DNA of 64,000 bases from contig NC_014640.1 of assembly GCF_000165835.1 (NCBI RefSeq), forward strand, positions 3,224,001 through 3,288,000, read 5' to 3'. This DNA comes from Achromobacter xylosoxidans A8 (GTDB taxonomy: Bacteria > Pseudomonadota > Gammaproteobacteria > Burkholderiales > Burkholderiaceae_B). How positions within the stretch are numbered: position 1 is the first letter of the stretch; each line of letters starts with the position of its first letter. A program made the position numbers and the translations under genes. Positions 23,676-32,868 of the stretch are shown piece after piece. The notes beneath the pieces were generated by a model. That model was given only the letters and a program-made list of their open reading frames with translations, was not told where the DNA came from and made no database searches.

Positions 23676-24554
23676 GGCCCGCAGTTCCCACAAGACGTCC
23701 AGCACATGCCGGGTGGCTTGCTCTACTTGTCCGGCGCGATGGGCGATGCCCAACGGACGCCATAGCGCGGGCCGCAGCGGGCGCATCTCGATGCGCGGAT
23801 CCGGCTGCGGCGCGGTGGCTTCGTGCGGCAGCAGGGTGGCGCCGTAGCCCGCGGCGACCAGGCTCTTGATCGCGTCGTTGTAGTTCAGCTGGATGCGGGC
23901 GCGCGGGTTCAGGCCCGCGGCGGCGAACCATTCCCCCGTCAGGCGCGACAGCCGCGTGCTGGCGTCGTTCAGGATCAACGGCCGCTCGGCCAGCCAGGCC
24001 GGCGTCAGACGCGCGGGCGCCTGCCAGCTTGCGGGCAGGAAGGCCATGACCGGATCGCGCCGCCACGGGCGCAGCACCAGGCCCTCCAGCGGCGGCTGGG
24101 GCAGGGCCACCAGGCCCACGTCCAGCGAGCCGTCGGCCAGGCGCAGCAAGGTTTCCTGGGAAGTCAGCACGGCCACCTGCACGTCGATGCCGGGATGGTT
24201 GCGGCCCAGCGTTTCCAGCGCCTGCGGCAGCAGATGGGCGATGGCGCCGGTGGAGGCGCCCAGCCGCACGCGCCCGGCCAGCCCTTGCACCTGACGCTGC
24301 ACGTCGTCCAGCGCCTGGTCGGCGTCGGCCAGCAAGCGGCGCGCGCGTTCCAGCAGGGTTTCGCCGATGGAGGTGGGCCGGACCTGGCCGCGCTTGCGCG
24401 TGAGCAGCGGCGCGCCGATACGCGCCTCCAGGTCGGCCACGTGCAGGCTGATGGTGGGCGGCGCCAGATGCAGCGCGCGGGCCGCGTCGGCGAACGAGCC
24501 CAGGTCGGCGATGGCGACCAGGGTGCGCAGGCGGTCCAGGCTGATTTCACGCAT
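23661..24554 (-). CDS. LysR-family transcriptional regulator
   Basis: LysR regulator of 297 residues. The N-terminal winged helix-turn-helix ([46 protein letters not shown]) is clear, and the periplasmic-binding-like effector domain follows. It is divergent from the argC-like gene with 131 bp between the two starts, so by the usual LysR pattern it probably controls that gene. Its 3' end overlaps the clc gene by 15 bp on the opposite strand. The effector is unknown. Confidence 0.9.
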   Translation of the reverse strand: MREISLDRLRTLVAIADLGSFADAARALHLAPPTISLHVADLEARIGAPLLTRKRGQVRPTSIGETLLERARRLLADADQALDDVQRQVQGLAGRVRLGASTGAIAHLLPQALETLGRNHPGIDVQVAVLTSQETLLRLADGSLDVGLVALPQPPLEGLVLRPWRRDPVMAFLPASWQAPARLTPAWLAERPLILNDASTRLSRLTGEWFAAAGLNPRARIQLNYNDAIKSLVAAGYGATLLPHEATAPQPDPRIEMRPLRPALWRPLGIAHRAGQVEQATRHVLDVLWELRASASH

Positions 24555-24685
24555 GGCGGTCTCGTTCAGGAAAGCTGAATTGGATAGTCATGATATTCGA
24601 CTTTTGTTATCTACGATCCGGACCGATGATGAGGTCCTGCGCCCGGAACGTTCCGGCGCTCCCTTTGATCCAGGACGCAAGCGCC

Positions 24686-25618
24686 ATGACCCATCCTCTA
24701 GTTTTCATCGACGGCGACCAGGGCACCACCGGCCTGCAGATCCACGAACGCCTGCATGGGCGCGCGGACCTGCAGCTGCTGACGCTGCCCGCAGCGGAGC
24801 GTAAGGACCCGCAGCGCCGCGCGCAGGCGATCAACGGCTGCGACATCGCCATCCTCTGCCTGCCCGACGAGCCGGCGCGGCAGGCTGCCGCTTCCATCGT
24901 CAACCCGGACGTGCGGGTGATAGACGCCAGTTCCGCCCACCGCACGGCGGCAGGCTGGGTCTACGGTTTCCCGGAAATGAACGCGGAGCAGGCCGGGCTG
25001 ATCGCCCAGGCCCGGCGCGTGAGCAATCCCGGCTGCTATCCCACGGGCGCGATCGCCTTGCTGGGGCCGCTGCTGCGCGCGGGGCTGGTGCCGGCCGACT
25101 ATCCCGTGGTGATCCACGCGGTGTCGGGCTACTCGGGCGGCGGCCGCGCCGCGGTGGACGCGTATGAGGCCGCCGATGGCGGCGGCGGACCGGCATTCCA
25201 GCTCTACGGGCTGGGCCTGGCGCACAAGCACACGCCGGAAATCGAACGCCATTCCGGCCTGACGCAGCGGCCGGTGTTCGTGCCGGCCTACGGCGCGTAT
25301 CGCCAGGGCATTGTGCTGACGGTGCCGTTGCAGTTGCGCCTGTTGCCCGAGGGTGTCGACATGCAACGTCTGCAGGCCTGCCTGCAACAGCACTACGAAG
25401 GCGCCAGGCATGTGCAGGTGGTGGCGCCGCAGGACGCGGCCGCCCACACCCACCTGGATCCCCAGGCGCTCAATGGCAGCAACGATCTGCGCCTGGCCGT
25501 CTACGGCAATGTCCAGGAGGGGCAGGTACTGCTGACGGCAGTGTTCGACAACCTGGGCAAGGGCGCGTCGGGAGCGGCGGTTCAGAACCTGGACCTGATG
25601 CTGGCCGCGATGGGATAG
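24686..25618 (+). CDS. argC: N-acetyl-gamma-glutamyl-phosphate reductase, short type
   Basis: NADPH-dependent reductase of arginine synthesis, converting N-acetylglutamyl phosphate to the semialdehyde. The 310-residue length and the beginning [23 protein letters not shown] fit the type 2 (short) ArgC branch. The catalytic cysteine is in [18 protein letters not shown] (about Cys114), and [18 protein letters not shown] and [15 protein letters not shown] are family blocks. The start at 24686 is chosen because sequence upstream has no family similarity. It stands alone, divergent from a LysR gene and away from other arg genes; the name rests on clear family motifs. Confidence 0.92.
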   Translation: MTHPLVFIDGDQGTTGLQIHERLHGRADLQLLTLPAAERKDPQRRAQAINGCDIAILCLPDEPARQAAASIVNPDVRVIDASSAHRTAAGWVYGFPEMNAEQAGLIAQARRVSNPGCYPTGAIALLGPLLRAGLVPADYPVVIHAVSGYSGGGRAAVDAYEAADGGGGPAFQLYGLGLAHKHTPEIERHSGLTQRPVFVPAYGAYRQGIVLTVPLQLRLLPEGVDMQRLQACLQQHYEGARHVQVVAPQDAAAHTHLDPQALNGSNDLRLAVYGNVQEGQVLLTAVFDNLGKGASGAAVQNLDLMLAAMG

Positions 25619-25640
25619 CGCGGCGGCAAGCGCCCCACGG

Positions 25641-25659
25641 AGCGGGCCGGCGGCCCGCT
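25641..25659. terminator. GC-rich hairpin between convergent genes
   Basis: AGCGGGCC (25641-25648), GGC, GGCCCGCT (25652-25659): a perfect 8 bp stem in the 46 bp between the stops of argC and the next LysR gene. There is no U tract on either side, so it may act as a weak or Rho-assisted bidirectional terminator or protect mRNA ends. Confidence 0.4.
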
Positions 25660-25664
25660 GCGGC

Positions 25665-26570
25665 TCAGGCCGGATCCGGGTCCGCCAGCGTTTCCACCAC
25701 CAGGCGGCGCAGCCAGGCCGTGCCGGGGTCGCTTTCGAAGCGGGCGTGCCAATGCACGGTCACGGACAGGGGCGGCAGGGCGATGGGCAGCGGGCGTATC
25801 TGAAAGGCGTCGTCCCGGTTGAACCAGATTGCCGCCCGCAGGGGCAAGGTCATGGTGAGATCGGTGCGCCGCAAGATCTCGGCCGCCGCTGAAAAATGCG
25901 GCAAGGTCAGATAAGGCCTGCGCGGCAGCCCGGCCTCGCTCAACACGTCGTCCAGCAGGCGGTGGGCGCTGGCGCGCGAGGCCACCAGGATGTGGTCCAG
26001 GCGCTTGAACTGGCTGCGTGTCAGGCCGGCCGACAAGACCGGATGGCCGCGCCGGCCCATGCAGGTGTAGCGTTCGCGGAATAGTTCGGCATGGCAGGTT
26101 TCGCTGCCCAGCCCGGCCAGGTTGCCGATGGCGAGATCGACCTCGCCTTCCTTGAGCGCCTGCGGCAGCCGTTCCAATGGAACTTCCAGTACCTCGACTT
26201 GCAGGCGCGGCGCCAAGGCGTGAACGCGTTCCATCAGCGACGGCAGGAACACCATTTCACCGATATCGGACATGGACAGGCGAAAGCGCCGGGTGCTGCT
26301 GGCCGGCTCGAAGCGCTGCCGCAGGCTCACGGCTTCGGCAAAGCTGTTCATGCCGCGTTCGATAGGCTCGGCCAGGGCAAACGCCACCGGCGTGGGCTGC
26401 ATGCCGGACGCCGTGCGGACGAACAAGGGGTCGTCGAACTTTTCGCGCAGGCGCGCCAGCGCGTAGCTCACGGCGGGCTGCGTCAGGTTCAGGCGCTGCG
26501 CTGCCCGGGTGACGCTGCGCTCGTGCAGCACGGTCAGGAAAACCCGCATGAGGTTCAGGTCGAAGTCCAT
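25665..26570 (-). CDS. LysR-family transcriptional regulator (NodD/PnbR-like)
   Basis: LysR regulator of 301 residues whose start, MDFDLNLMRVFLTVLHERSVTRAAQRLNLTQPAVSYALARLREKFDDPLFVR, is typical of the NodD/aromatic-catabolism branch. The effector domain follows without gaps. It is divergent from the CoA-ligase operon at 26708, and the 137 bp between them hold a dyad and a good promoter, so it is the likely activator of that operon. Confidence 0.9.
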   Translation of the reverse strand: MDFDLNLMRVFLTVLHERSVTRAAQRLNLTQPAVSYALARLREKFDDPLFVRTASGMQPTPVAFALAEPIERGMNSFAEAVSLRQRFEPASSTRRFRLSMSDIGEMVFLPSLMERVHALAPRLQVEVLEVPLERLPQALKEGEVDLAIGNLAGLGSETCHAELFRERYTCMGRRGHPVLSAGLTRSQFKRLDHILVASRASAHRLLDDVLSEAGLPRRPYLTLPHFSAAAEILRRTDLTMTLPLRAAIWFNRDDAFQIRPLPIALPPLSVTVHWHARFESDPGTAWLRRLVVETLADPDPA

Positions 26571-26592
26571 GCATGCCTCTCATATCAGCCTG

Positions 26593-26607
26593 ATTTATAA
26601 GATAAAT
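26593..26607. promoter_or_regulatory. LysR-type dyad upstream of the CoA-ligase operon
   Basis: ATTTAT (26593-26598), AAG, ATAAAT (26602-26607): perfect 6 bp arms within the T-N11-A format of LysR sites. It lies 14 bp upstream of the -35 box at 26621, the usual place for an activator site. Confidence 0.45.
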
Positions 26608-26620
26608 AATACCTATAAAT

Positions 26621-26649
26621 TTGACATATAAATAGTTGATTCCTAGACT
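26621..26649 (+). promoter_or_regulatory. Strong sigma70-type promoter of the CoA-ligase operon
   Basis: TTGACA (26621-26626) is a perfect -35 box; after 17 bp comes TAGACT (26644-26649), four of six to the -10 consensus. The surrounding DNA is clearly AT-richer than the rest of the window. It points towards the gene at 26708. Confidence 0.6.
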
Positions 26650-26707
26650 AATTTCATAGGGCTGGGGCAACGCTTGCCGATGGCCGCAACACAGGGGAAG
26701 CACCGCC

Positions 26708-28279
26708 ATGCATGCGTTGACACTGCCGTCGTTGTTGCTGGAGCAGGGCGCCCGTTGGGGCGTGCGCACATGGGTGCAGGCGCCAGGCGGCTCGCTGCGT
26801 TATGGCGACGCGCCCGACCATGCGGCGGCCTGGGCCGCGCGCCTGGCCGCGGCCGGCGTCGCCCGGGGCGACCGGGTCGGCCTGATGGCAGGCAACCGGC
26901 ATGAATTCCTGTCCATCGTGTTGGGCTGCGGCTGGCTGGGCGCGGTGGTGGTGCCCATCAACACGGCGTCGCGCGGCATGCAGCTGCAACACATCCTGGC
27001 CAACAGCGGTTGCCGGTTGCTGGTGGCCGACGCCGCGTCCTGTCCCGCGTTGGCGGCGCTGGATACGCGATCCCTGGCCTTGAACCGCATCTGGCTGCTG
27101 GACGGGAATGCCGACGCGTTGGCGCTGCCGGTCCCGGCCAGCGCGCCGCCGCCCGCGCCGGACACGCCGCTCCCGCCGGCGGCCGACGTCGGGCCGGGAG
27201 ATACCTTGGCCATCCTGTACACCTCGGGCACGTCCGGCCTGTCCAAGGGCGTGTGCTGTCCGCACGCGCAGTTCTATTGGTGGGGCAGGATCGCCGCGCG
27301 CAATCTGGAAATCGCCGACAGCGATGTGCTCTACACGAGCCTGCCGCTCTTTCACACCAATGCCTTGAACGCCTGCTTTCAGGCCCTGGTCACGGGCGCA
27401 ACCATCGTTTGCGATGAACGCTTTTCGGCCAGCCGCTATTTCGACCGGCTCGAGGCCACGGGCGCCACGGTGACCTATTTGCTGGGCGCCATGGTGCCCA
27501 TGCTGCTGGCGCAGCCGCCCGCCGCGGCCGAACGGCGCCACCGCGCGCGGATTGCGCTGGCGCCTGGGGTTCCTGAACGCTTCCATGCGGTGTTCGCCGA
27601 ACGCACCGGCATCGCGCTGCTGGAAGGCTACGGCTCCACCGAGACCAACTTCGCGCTGGGCGGCACGCTGGCCGGACAGCGCCCAGGCACGATGGGCCGC
27701 GCCGCACCCGAATTCGACGCGATCGCGGCTGACGAGCACGACGCCGCAGTGCCCGACGGCACGCCGGGCGAACTGCTGCTGCGCGCGCACATGCCGTTCG
27801 CGATTGCGACTGGGTATTTCGGCATGGACGACAAGACCGTGGACGCATGGCGCAACCTCTGGTTCCACACGGGGGACCGCGTGGTCCGCGAGGCCGACGG
27901 CTACTTCCGCTTCCTGGACCGCATGAAGGACGCGATCCGCCGGCGCGGCGAGAACATTTCCTCGTACGAGGTGGAGCAGGTGCTACTGGCGCATCCGTCG
28001 GTTGCCGCCGTGGCGGTCTATGCGGTGCGTTCGGAGTTGGCCGAGGACGAGGTCATGGCCGCGCTGGTCTACAAGACCGGGCAGGCCATCACGCCTCAAT
28101 CGCTGCTTGATTTCTGCCAGCCGCGCATGCCGTATTTCGCCGTGCCGCGCTACCTGCGCGTGCTGGACGACCTGCCGCGCACCGAGAACGGCAAGATCCG
28201 CAAGTTCCAGTTGCGGGATGAGGGCATCACCGGCGACGCCTGGGACCGGGACGCCGCCGGCTATCGCGTGGCGCGCTGA
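26708..28279 (+). CDS. AMP-forming acyl-CoA ligase
   Basis: Acyl-adenylate/CoA ligase of 523 residues (ANL superfamily). The AMP-binding loop ILYTSGTSGLSKGV is at about residue 173-186, the second motif is GYGSTETNFALGG, and the C-terminal domain has WFHTGDRVV, the hinge FLDRMKDAIRRRGENISSYEVE and the catalytic Lys in RTENGKIRKFQL. It resembles crotonobetaine/carnitine-CoA ligase-like members. It is the first gene of a four-gene operon with a transporter, a thiolase-like protein and a DUF35 protein, and should activate the imported acid. Substrate unknown. Confidence 0.92.
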   Translation: MHALTLPSLLLEQGARWGVRTWVQAPGGSLRYGDAPDHAAAWAARLAAAGVARGDRVGLMAGNRHEFLSIVLGCGWLGAVVVPINTASRGMQLQHILANSGCRLLVADAASCPALAALDTRSLALNRIWLLDGNADALALPVPASAPPPAPDTPLPPAADVGPGDTLAILYTSGTSGLSKGVCCPHAQFYWWGRIAARNLEIADSDVLYTSLPLFHTNALNACFQALVTGATIVCDERFSASRYFDRLEATGATVTYLLGAMVPMLLAQPPAAAERRHRARIALAPGVPERFHAVFAERTGIALLEGYGSTETNFALGGTLAGQRPGTMGRAAPEFDAIAADEHDAAVPDGTPGELLLRAHMPFAIATGYFGMDDKTVDAWRNLWFHTGDRVVREADGYFRFLDRMKDAIRRRGENISSYEVEQVLLAHPSVAAVAVYAVRSELAEDEVMAALVYKTGQAITPQSLLDFCQPRMPYFAVPRYLRVLDDLPRTENGKIRKFQLRDEGITGDAWDRDAAGYRVAR

Positions 28280-28316
28280 GCGCCATGGTTCCATTCAAAA
28301 CATACAAGGGGCGGCA

Positions 28317-29630
28317 ATGACGATGGCATACAAGGGGGCGGCCGCGGCCGCTGGCGACGATGCGCGCAGAAAGCGCACTCGGCGCGTGGTGATGGCCTCC
28401 GTCGCGGGCAACGCGATGGAATGGTATGACTTCTTCATCTACGGCACGGCGGCGGCGCTGGTGTTCGGCGAATTGTTCTTTCCCAAGGGCACCGATCCGC
28501 TGCTGGGCACCATGGGGGCCTTTGCAGGCTTTGCCGTGGGATTCCTGGCGCGGCCGCTGGGCGGCGTGATCTTCGGCCATATCGGCGACCGCTACGGCCG
28601 CAAGCTGGCGCTTGAGTGGACGCTGGGCCTGATGGGCGCGGCGACGTTCCTGATCGGGCTGCTGCCCACCTACGATCAGGTGGGCTTCTGGGCGCCGGTG
28701 GCCATGGTGGTGCTGCGCATCCTGCAGGGCGCGGCCGCGGGCGGTGAGTGGGGCGGCGGCGTGCTGTTGATCAGCGAGGCGGTCGGGGGCAAACGCCGCG
28801 GCTACTTCTCGTCCTTCAGCCAATTGGGCGTGGCGGGCGGCTTCGTGCTGTCGTCGGGCGTCTTCATGCTGGCGCAGCAGCTGCCGCAGGAGGCCTTCAT
28901 GAGCTGGGGCTGGCGCCTGCCGTTTCTCTTGAGCGTGCTGATCTTCGGGGTGGGCCTGTACATCCGCAAGCACATTCCGGAAAGCGATGAATTCGTGCAG
29001 GCCGCCAAGACGGCCAAACGCGGCATGCCGGCGGTGGAGGTGTTCCGCCGCTATCCGCGCCAGGTCTTTACGGCGATGGGGCTGCGCGTGGCCGAGAATG
29101 GCGGCTCGTACATCTTCCTGGCGTTCGCGCTGGCCTATGGCAAGTTCCTGGGTATTCCCAACGACGTCATGCTGGGCGGCGTGCTGCTGTCGATGTTCAT
29201 CGAGCTGGGCACCCTGGTCTGGTTTGGCCACCTGTCCGACCGCATCGGCCGGCGCACGGTATACCTGATCGGTTCGGCCGGCCTGGTGCTGGTGGCATTC
29301 CCATTTTTCTGGCTGGTGCAGACCAAGGAGCCGGTGTGGATCTTCCTGGCGTTTTTCCTGGGCAACACGGTGTGCCATGCCGCCATGATCGGGACCCAGC
29401 CGGCGTATTTCGCCGAACTGTTTCCCGCGGAAGTCCGCTACACGGGATTGGCGCTGGGGCATGAGCTTGCCTCTGTTTTCGCCGGGGGCTTGTCGCCGCT
29501 GATCGCCATGGCGCTATTGCGCAAGTATGAGTCGGCGACGCCCGTGGCGTGGTTCCTGGTGGGCATGGCCGCGGTTACCGTGCTGACCTTGTTGCTGACG
29601 CGGGAGCCGCCGCGCGAGGAGTCGGCGTGA
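28317..29630 (+). CDS. MHS-type major facilitator transporter
   Basis: MFS transporter of 437 residues of the metabolite:H+ symporter branch. It has the family beginning RRVVMASVAGNAMEWYDFFIYGTAAALVFG, the loop GHIGDRYGRK between helices 2 and 3, the segment RILQGAAAGGEWGGG, and the second-half loop GHLSDRIGRRTVYLIG; twelve membrane helices can be placed. It starts 37 bp after the CoA ligase gene, and its stop overlaps the GTG start of the thiolase-like gene. It probably imports the acid that the ligase then activates. Confidence 0.92.
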   Translation: MTMAYKGAAAAAGDDARRKRTRRVVMASVAGNAMEWYDFFIYGTAAALVFGELFFPKGTDPLLGTMGAFAGFAVGFLARPLGGVIFGHIGDRYGRKLALEWTLGLMGAATFLIGLLPTYDQVGFWAPVAMVVLRILQGAAAGGEWGGGVLLISEAVGGKRRGYFSSFSQLGVAGGFVLSSGVFMLAQQLPQEAFMSWGWRLPFLLSVLIFGVGLYIRKHIPESDEFVQAAKTAKRGMPAVEVFRRYPRQVFTAMGLRVAENGGSYIFLAFALAYGKFLGIPNDVMLGGVLLSMFIELGTLVWFGHLSDRIGRRTVYLIGSAGLVLVAFPFFWLVQTKEPVWIFLAFFLGNTVCHAAMIGTQPAYFAELFPAEVRYTGLALGHELASVFAGGLSPLIAMALLRKYESATPVAWFLVGMAAVTVLTLLLTREPPREESA

Positions 29631-30775
29631 GCGCGGCCAGCGATCCGGGCATCGTCGGTGTGGGCGAAACGCCCGCCTTGCGCCATCCCGGTCCCCAGAC
29701 CAGTACGGCCGGCCTGATGGCCGAAGCGATTGCCCAGGCGCTGCGCAACGCGGGGCTGGCGCCAGGCCGTGTGGACGGGCTGGGCGTGGCCTCATTCACG
29801 CTGCGTCCGGACCGCGCCATCGATCTGGCGTGGCAGTTGGGGCTGCGGCTCAACTGGTGCATGCAGGACGAGATGGGCGGCGCCAGCGCCATCAATCTGC
29901 TGCGCCAGGCCTGGCTCGCGCTGGAAGCCGGGCAGGCCGGGACGATCGTGCTGGTGGCTGGAGACCATTTCACCGGGGCCGATTTCGCCGGACTGGTGCG
30001 CGGCTACAACCGCAGCGCGCGCGACTATCTCAGCCCCTTGGGCTGCGAGGGTCCGAACCCCTTGTTCGCCATGCTCACGCAACGGCAGATGGCGCGGACC
30101 GGGCTCAAGCGGGAGGACTATGGCGCGCTGTGCGTGGCGCAGCGCCAATGGGCGGCGGCGAATCCGAATGCCGCCTATCGCCAGCCCTTGAGCCTGGAGC
30201 AGTACCTGGCCGCGCCGTTGATCGCGCCTCCCTTGGGCCGCATGGACTGCGTGCCGGTGGTCAGCGGCGCATGCGCCTTGGTGCTGAGTGCGCGTCCGGC
30301 GGGGATTTGCGTGAGGCTGCTGGCCAGCGATGCCCGCTACAACGGCGACCAGCAGGAAGGAGACGGGCTGCAGACCGGCATCGCCGAGTTTGCGCCCGCG
30401 CTCTGGCAGCGTGCGGGCCTGGGGCCGGACCAGATGGACGTGGTCAGTGTCTATGACGACTATCCCGCCATGGCGCTCGCGCAACTATGCGATCTGGGTT
30501 TCGCCCGGGCGGACGATCTGCCCGGCTTCATCGCGCGCCGCCTGGCCAGCCGCGACTTGCCGGTCAATACCGCCGGCGGCCAGTTGTCCGCCGGGCAGGC
30601 CGGCACGGCCGGCGGCATGCATGGCCTGGTCGAGGTCGCTCGCCAGCTGTTGGGGCAGGCGGGTGACCGGCAGGTGCGCGGCGCGCGCCATGGCGTGGCC
30701 ACCGGCTACGGCATGGTTCAACTGCGCTACGGCATGTGCGCCAACGCTGCGGTGCTGGCCCGGGAGGAACGATGA
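29627..30775 (+). CDS. Thiolase-like protein lacking the usual catalytic Cys and His
   Basis: Protein of 382 residues of the SCP-x/lipid-transfer thiolase family. The N-terminal nucleophile position, normally Cys in a CxSG motif, reads EMGGASA (about residues 82-88), and the GHP motif that supplies the active-site His reads AGQAGTAGG. The C-terminal Cys is kept (GMCANAAVL). This matches a branch that works with a DUF35 Zn-ribbon partner, such as the Ltp2-type aldolases of sterol breakdown, and not classic thiolysis. It begins with GTG overlapping the transporter stop and overlaps the DUF35 gene (ATGA). A CoA-ester retro-aldol or related C-C cleavage is a reasonable guess. Confidence 0.82.
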   Translation: MSAASDPGIVGVGETPALRHPGPQTSTAGLMAEAIAQALRNAGLAPGRVDGLGVASFTLRPDRAIDLAWQLGLRLNWCMQDEMGGASAINLLRQAWLALEAGQAGTIVLVAGDHFTGADFAGLVRGYNRSARDYLSPLGCEGPNPLFAMLTQRQMARTGLKREDYGALCVAQRQWAAANPNAAYRQPLSLEQYLAAPLIAPPLGRMDCVPVVSGACALVLSARPAGICVRLLASDARYNGDQQEGDGLQTGIAEFAPALWQRAGLGPDQMDVVSVYDDYPAMALAQLCDLGFARADDLPGFIARRLASRDLPVNTAGGQLSAGQAGTAGGMHGLVEVARQLLGQAGDRQVRGARHGVATGYGMVQLRYGMCANAAVLAREER

Positions 30776-31095
30776 GCATCAAGGTCAGCCAATGTTGCAG
30801 CTGCGGTCATCTGGTCTATCCCGCCCGGCTGTGGTGCCCGGCTTGCGGCCATGATCAGGCGCGGGCCGCTGCGGTGGAATATGCGGAACTGCAGGCCTGG
30901 ACGGTGTTGCCGTCCAGGGACGGCGCGCCTGCCACGGTAGTCGCGACCGTCCGGGCGCTGCCTGTGGGACCGGTGCTGGTTGTGCGCCTGGAAGAATCTC
31001 CCGTCCAGGCAGGCCAGCGTTTGTCACTGTTCGAACGCGATATGGATGGGCAGGCTTTGCCCTGCGCCCGCGTCCTGGCCGAGCCGCAAACCTGA
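30772..31095 (+). CDS. DUF35 OB-fold protein with a Zn ribbon
   Basis: Protein of 107 residues. The Zn ribbon is visible as Cys8-x2-Cys11 and Cys22-x2-Cys25 (CCSCG...CPACG), followed by an OB-fold region (residues about 38-100). DUF35 proteins are obligate partners of thiolase-like enzymes and are thought to hold the CoA substrate in place. Its ATG overlaps the stop of the thiolase-like gene, which strongly supports a complex between the two products. It is the last gene of the operon. Confidence 0.88.
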   Translation: MSIKVSQCCSCGHLVYPARLWCPACGHDQARAAAVEYAELQAWTVLPSRDGAPATVVATVRALPVGPVLVVRLEESPVQAGQRLSLFERDMDGQALPCARVLAEPQT

Positions 31096-31107
31096 ATCGC
31101 TTCCCGC

Positions 31108-31950
31108 TCAATCGCCGCTGGCCGGCTCCTGGATCGTATCCAGGCGCTGGGCCAGCGAGGCGGCCGACAGCTCGCCCACGCGCAGGTCCACCAGCCGCCC
31201 CTCAGCATCCAGGAACAGCGTGGCCGGCAGGCCGCGGTTGCTCATCTGGCGCGAGGCCGCGCCTGCGGGATCCAGCAGCACGTTGCGCAACGACGGCGCA
31301 TGCTGCGCCAGGAAATCGGTGACCGCCGGCGGGGCCTCGGCCTGGTTCAGGAAGACGAAATTCACGCCAGGATGCGCCGCCTGCGCCGCGGCGAACGCAG
31401 GCATTTCGCGGCGGCAGGGCGGACACCAGCTCGCCCACAGATTGATGACGGTGGGCTTGCCTTGGTAGACCGCCAGTCCGGCCGGCGCGCCGTCCAGCTG
31501 GCGCAGGGCCAGCTCGGCCAGTTCGGGTTGCGCCTGGGGCGTGGGCGCCAGCCAACGTCCGCCGCCTATCCAGACCACGCTTGCCAGCGCCAGTGCGCCC
31601 AGCAGCGCGGGCCGGGGCGCCTTGCGACGCAGCGCCGCATACAGCGCATAGGCCCAGGCCGCGGCCAGCCCGGCCATGCCGGCCCAGCCGCCGTCGCGCA
31701 GGTCCAGGATGCGCAGCGGGTTCTCCAGGAAGTGCGCCGGGTACTGCCAGACGAAACCCAGCCGGGCGACGACCAGGCCGGTGATGAGCGCGCGCCATAG
31801 CACCGCGCCGGTGTCGGACGGCGCGGCGGTCACGGCCGCCTGCTTGCGGGTGAGCAGCCTGGCGGCCAGTAAGCCGATGGCTGCCGCAATGATGAGGACC
31901 AGCAGCTCCGAGGGAAAGACAAGCGGGCCGATACGGATGGCGGGCGTCAT
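31108..31950 (-). CDS. Membrane-anchored TlpA-like thiol-disulfide protein
   Basis: Protein of 280 residues. The C-terminal 140 residues form a TlpA/ResA-type thioredoxin domain with the redox motif WCPPC (Cys176 and Cys179) and a cis-Pro in NRGLPATLFLD. The N-terminal part has about four hydrophobic helices and resembles the membrane part of prolipoprotein diacylglyceryl transferase (GPLVFPSE, FLENPLRILDLRDGGWAGMAG), without its catalytic residues as far as I can tell. The domain should face the periplasm and reduce or oxidise disulphides there, for example in cytochrome maturation. It is convergent with the DUF35 gene and 27 bp after the IclR gene. Confidence 0.85.
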   Translation of the reverse strand: MTPAIRIGPLVFPSELLVLIIAAAIGLLAARLLTRKQAAVTAAPSDTGAVLWRALITGLVVARLGFVWQYPAHFLENPLRILDLRDGGWAGMAGLAAAWAYALYAALRRKAPRPALLGALALASVVWIGGGRWLAPTPQAQPELAELALRQLDGAPAGLAVYQGKPTVINLWASWCPPCRREMPAFAAAQAAHPGVNFVFLNQAEAPPAVTDFLAQHAPSLRNVLLDPAGAASRQMSNRGLPATLFLDAEGRLVDLRVGELSAASLAQRLDTIQEPASGD

Positions 31951-31977
31951 GGAAGTACCTGCGGCTGAGATGGAGGA

Positions 31978-32742
31978 TCAGGCCGCATGTTGCAGCTTGG
32001 CGGGCGCCTGGGCGATGCGGCGGGTGATTTCGGCGGCGGCGCGGAGAATCAGGCCGGCCAGATAGTCCTCGCGGAAGGCCGCGAAGGCGTCTTGCGCGCC
32101 GATGATGGTGATGCTGCCCAGTACATGGTTCTCTTCATCGAAGATCGGCGCGGCGATCCCGGTCTTGCCGGAATCCAGCTCCCCCGACGATACGCAGTAG
32201 CCGGCCTTGCGCACCTGCAGCATGGCGCGGGAAAACGCTTTCCAGTCCGGCCCCAGCCGCTGCATGTCGGGCGACTGCGCATGCTCGTCATAGACGCGCC
32301 GCAACTGGCGCGGCCCCAGATTGGCCAGGATTACGCGCGCCGTCGCGCTGCGCAGCAGCGGCATGAACCGGCCGCGGCCGAAATTCAAGGCTTGGGTATT
32401 GCGGCCCGGCTGCTGATGCACGTTGATCACTTTGTCGTCATAGCGCGCGCTGAGCAGCACGTCCAGCCCGGTCTGGCTGGACAGTTCCTCGATCAGGTCG
32501 CGGCTCACGGTCAGCATGGGGTCGTATTCCCGCATCTGCAGGTCCAGCGCGATGATGCGCGGGCCCAGCGCATAGCCGGCGGGCAGGCGCACCAGCAATC
32601 CGCAGGCGCACAGTTCCCGCACGTAGCGGTAGGCGGTGGCCGGCGCGTAGCCGCGCAGTTGGCAGATGGCGTCGACGTCCAGGACCGGCCGGTCGGGCTG
32701 AAAGAGGTCCAGGACATCGAGCATGCGGCGAAGACTGTTCAT
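31978..32742 (-). CDS. IclR-family transcriptional regulator
   Basis: Regulator of 254 residues. The N-terminal winged helix (MNSLRRMLDVLDLFQPDRPVLDVDAICQLRGYAPATAYRYVRELCACGLLVRL) and the IclR effector domain (GRGRFMPLLRSATARVILANL, and the DEENHVLGSITIIGA end) are clear. I use the ATG at 32742; the frame continues upstream to 32865 without family similarity. It is divergent from the TPP enzyme gene with 219 bp between them, and a perfect dyad there (32869-32888) is its probable operator. It is the likely regulator of the 32962-42834 cluster. Confidence 0.9.
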   Translation of the reverse strand: MNSLRRMLDVLDLFQPDRPVLDVDAICQLRGYAPATAYRYVRELCACGLLVRLPAGYALGPRIIALDLQMREYDPMLTVSRDLIEELSSQTGLDVLLSARYDDKVINVHQQPGRNTQALNFGRGRFMPLLRSATARVILANLGPRQLRRVYDEHAQSPDMQRLGPDWKAFSRAMLQVRKAGYCVSSGELDSGKTGIAAPIFDEENHVLGSITIIGAQDAFAAFREDYLAGLILRAAAEITRRIAQAPAKLQHAA

Positions 32743-32868
32743 GGGTGCGAGGTGTGGGGAAAGCTGACGTGCTGCGAGGGTGCACCAAGGGGCGCTTATT
32801 GGCAAATCGCCGCGCCGCGCGCGGCGCGCATGCGTGCGTATAGAAGATCCGCGCAGAACTATCAAATA

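Noticed and set aside
24586..24600. TCATGA-centred dyad in the LysR-argC gap as an operator
   Set aside because: Arms beyond the 6 bp core do not match well; kept out of the feature list.
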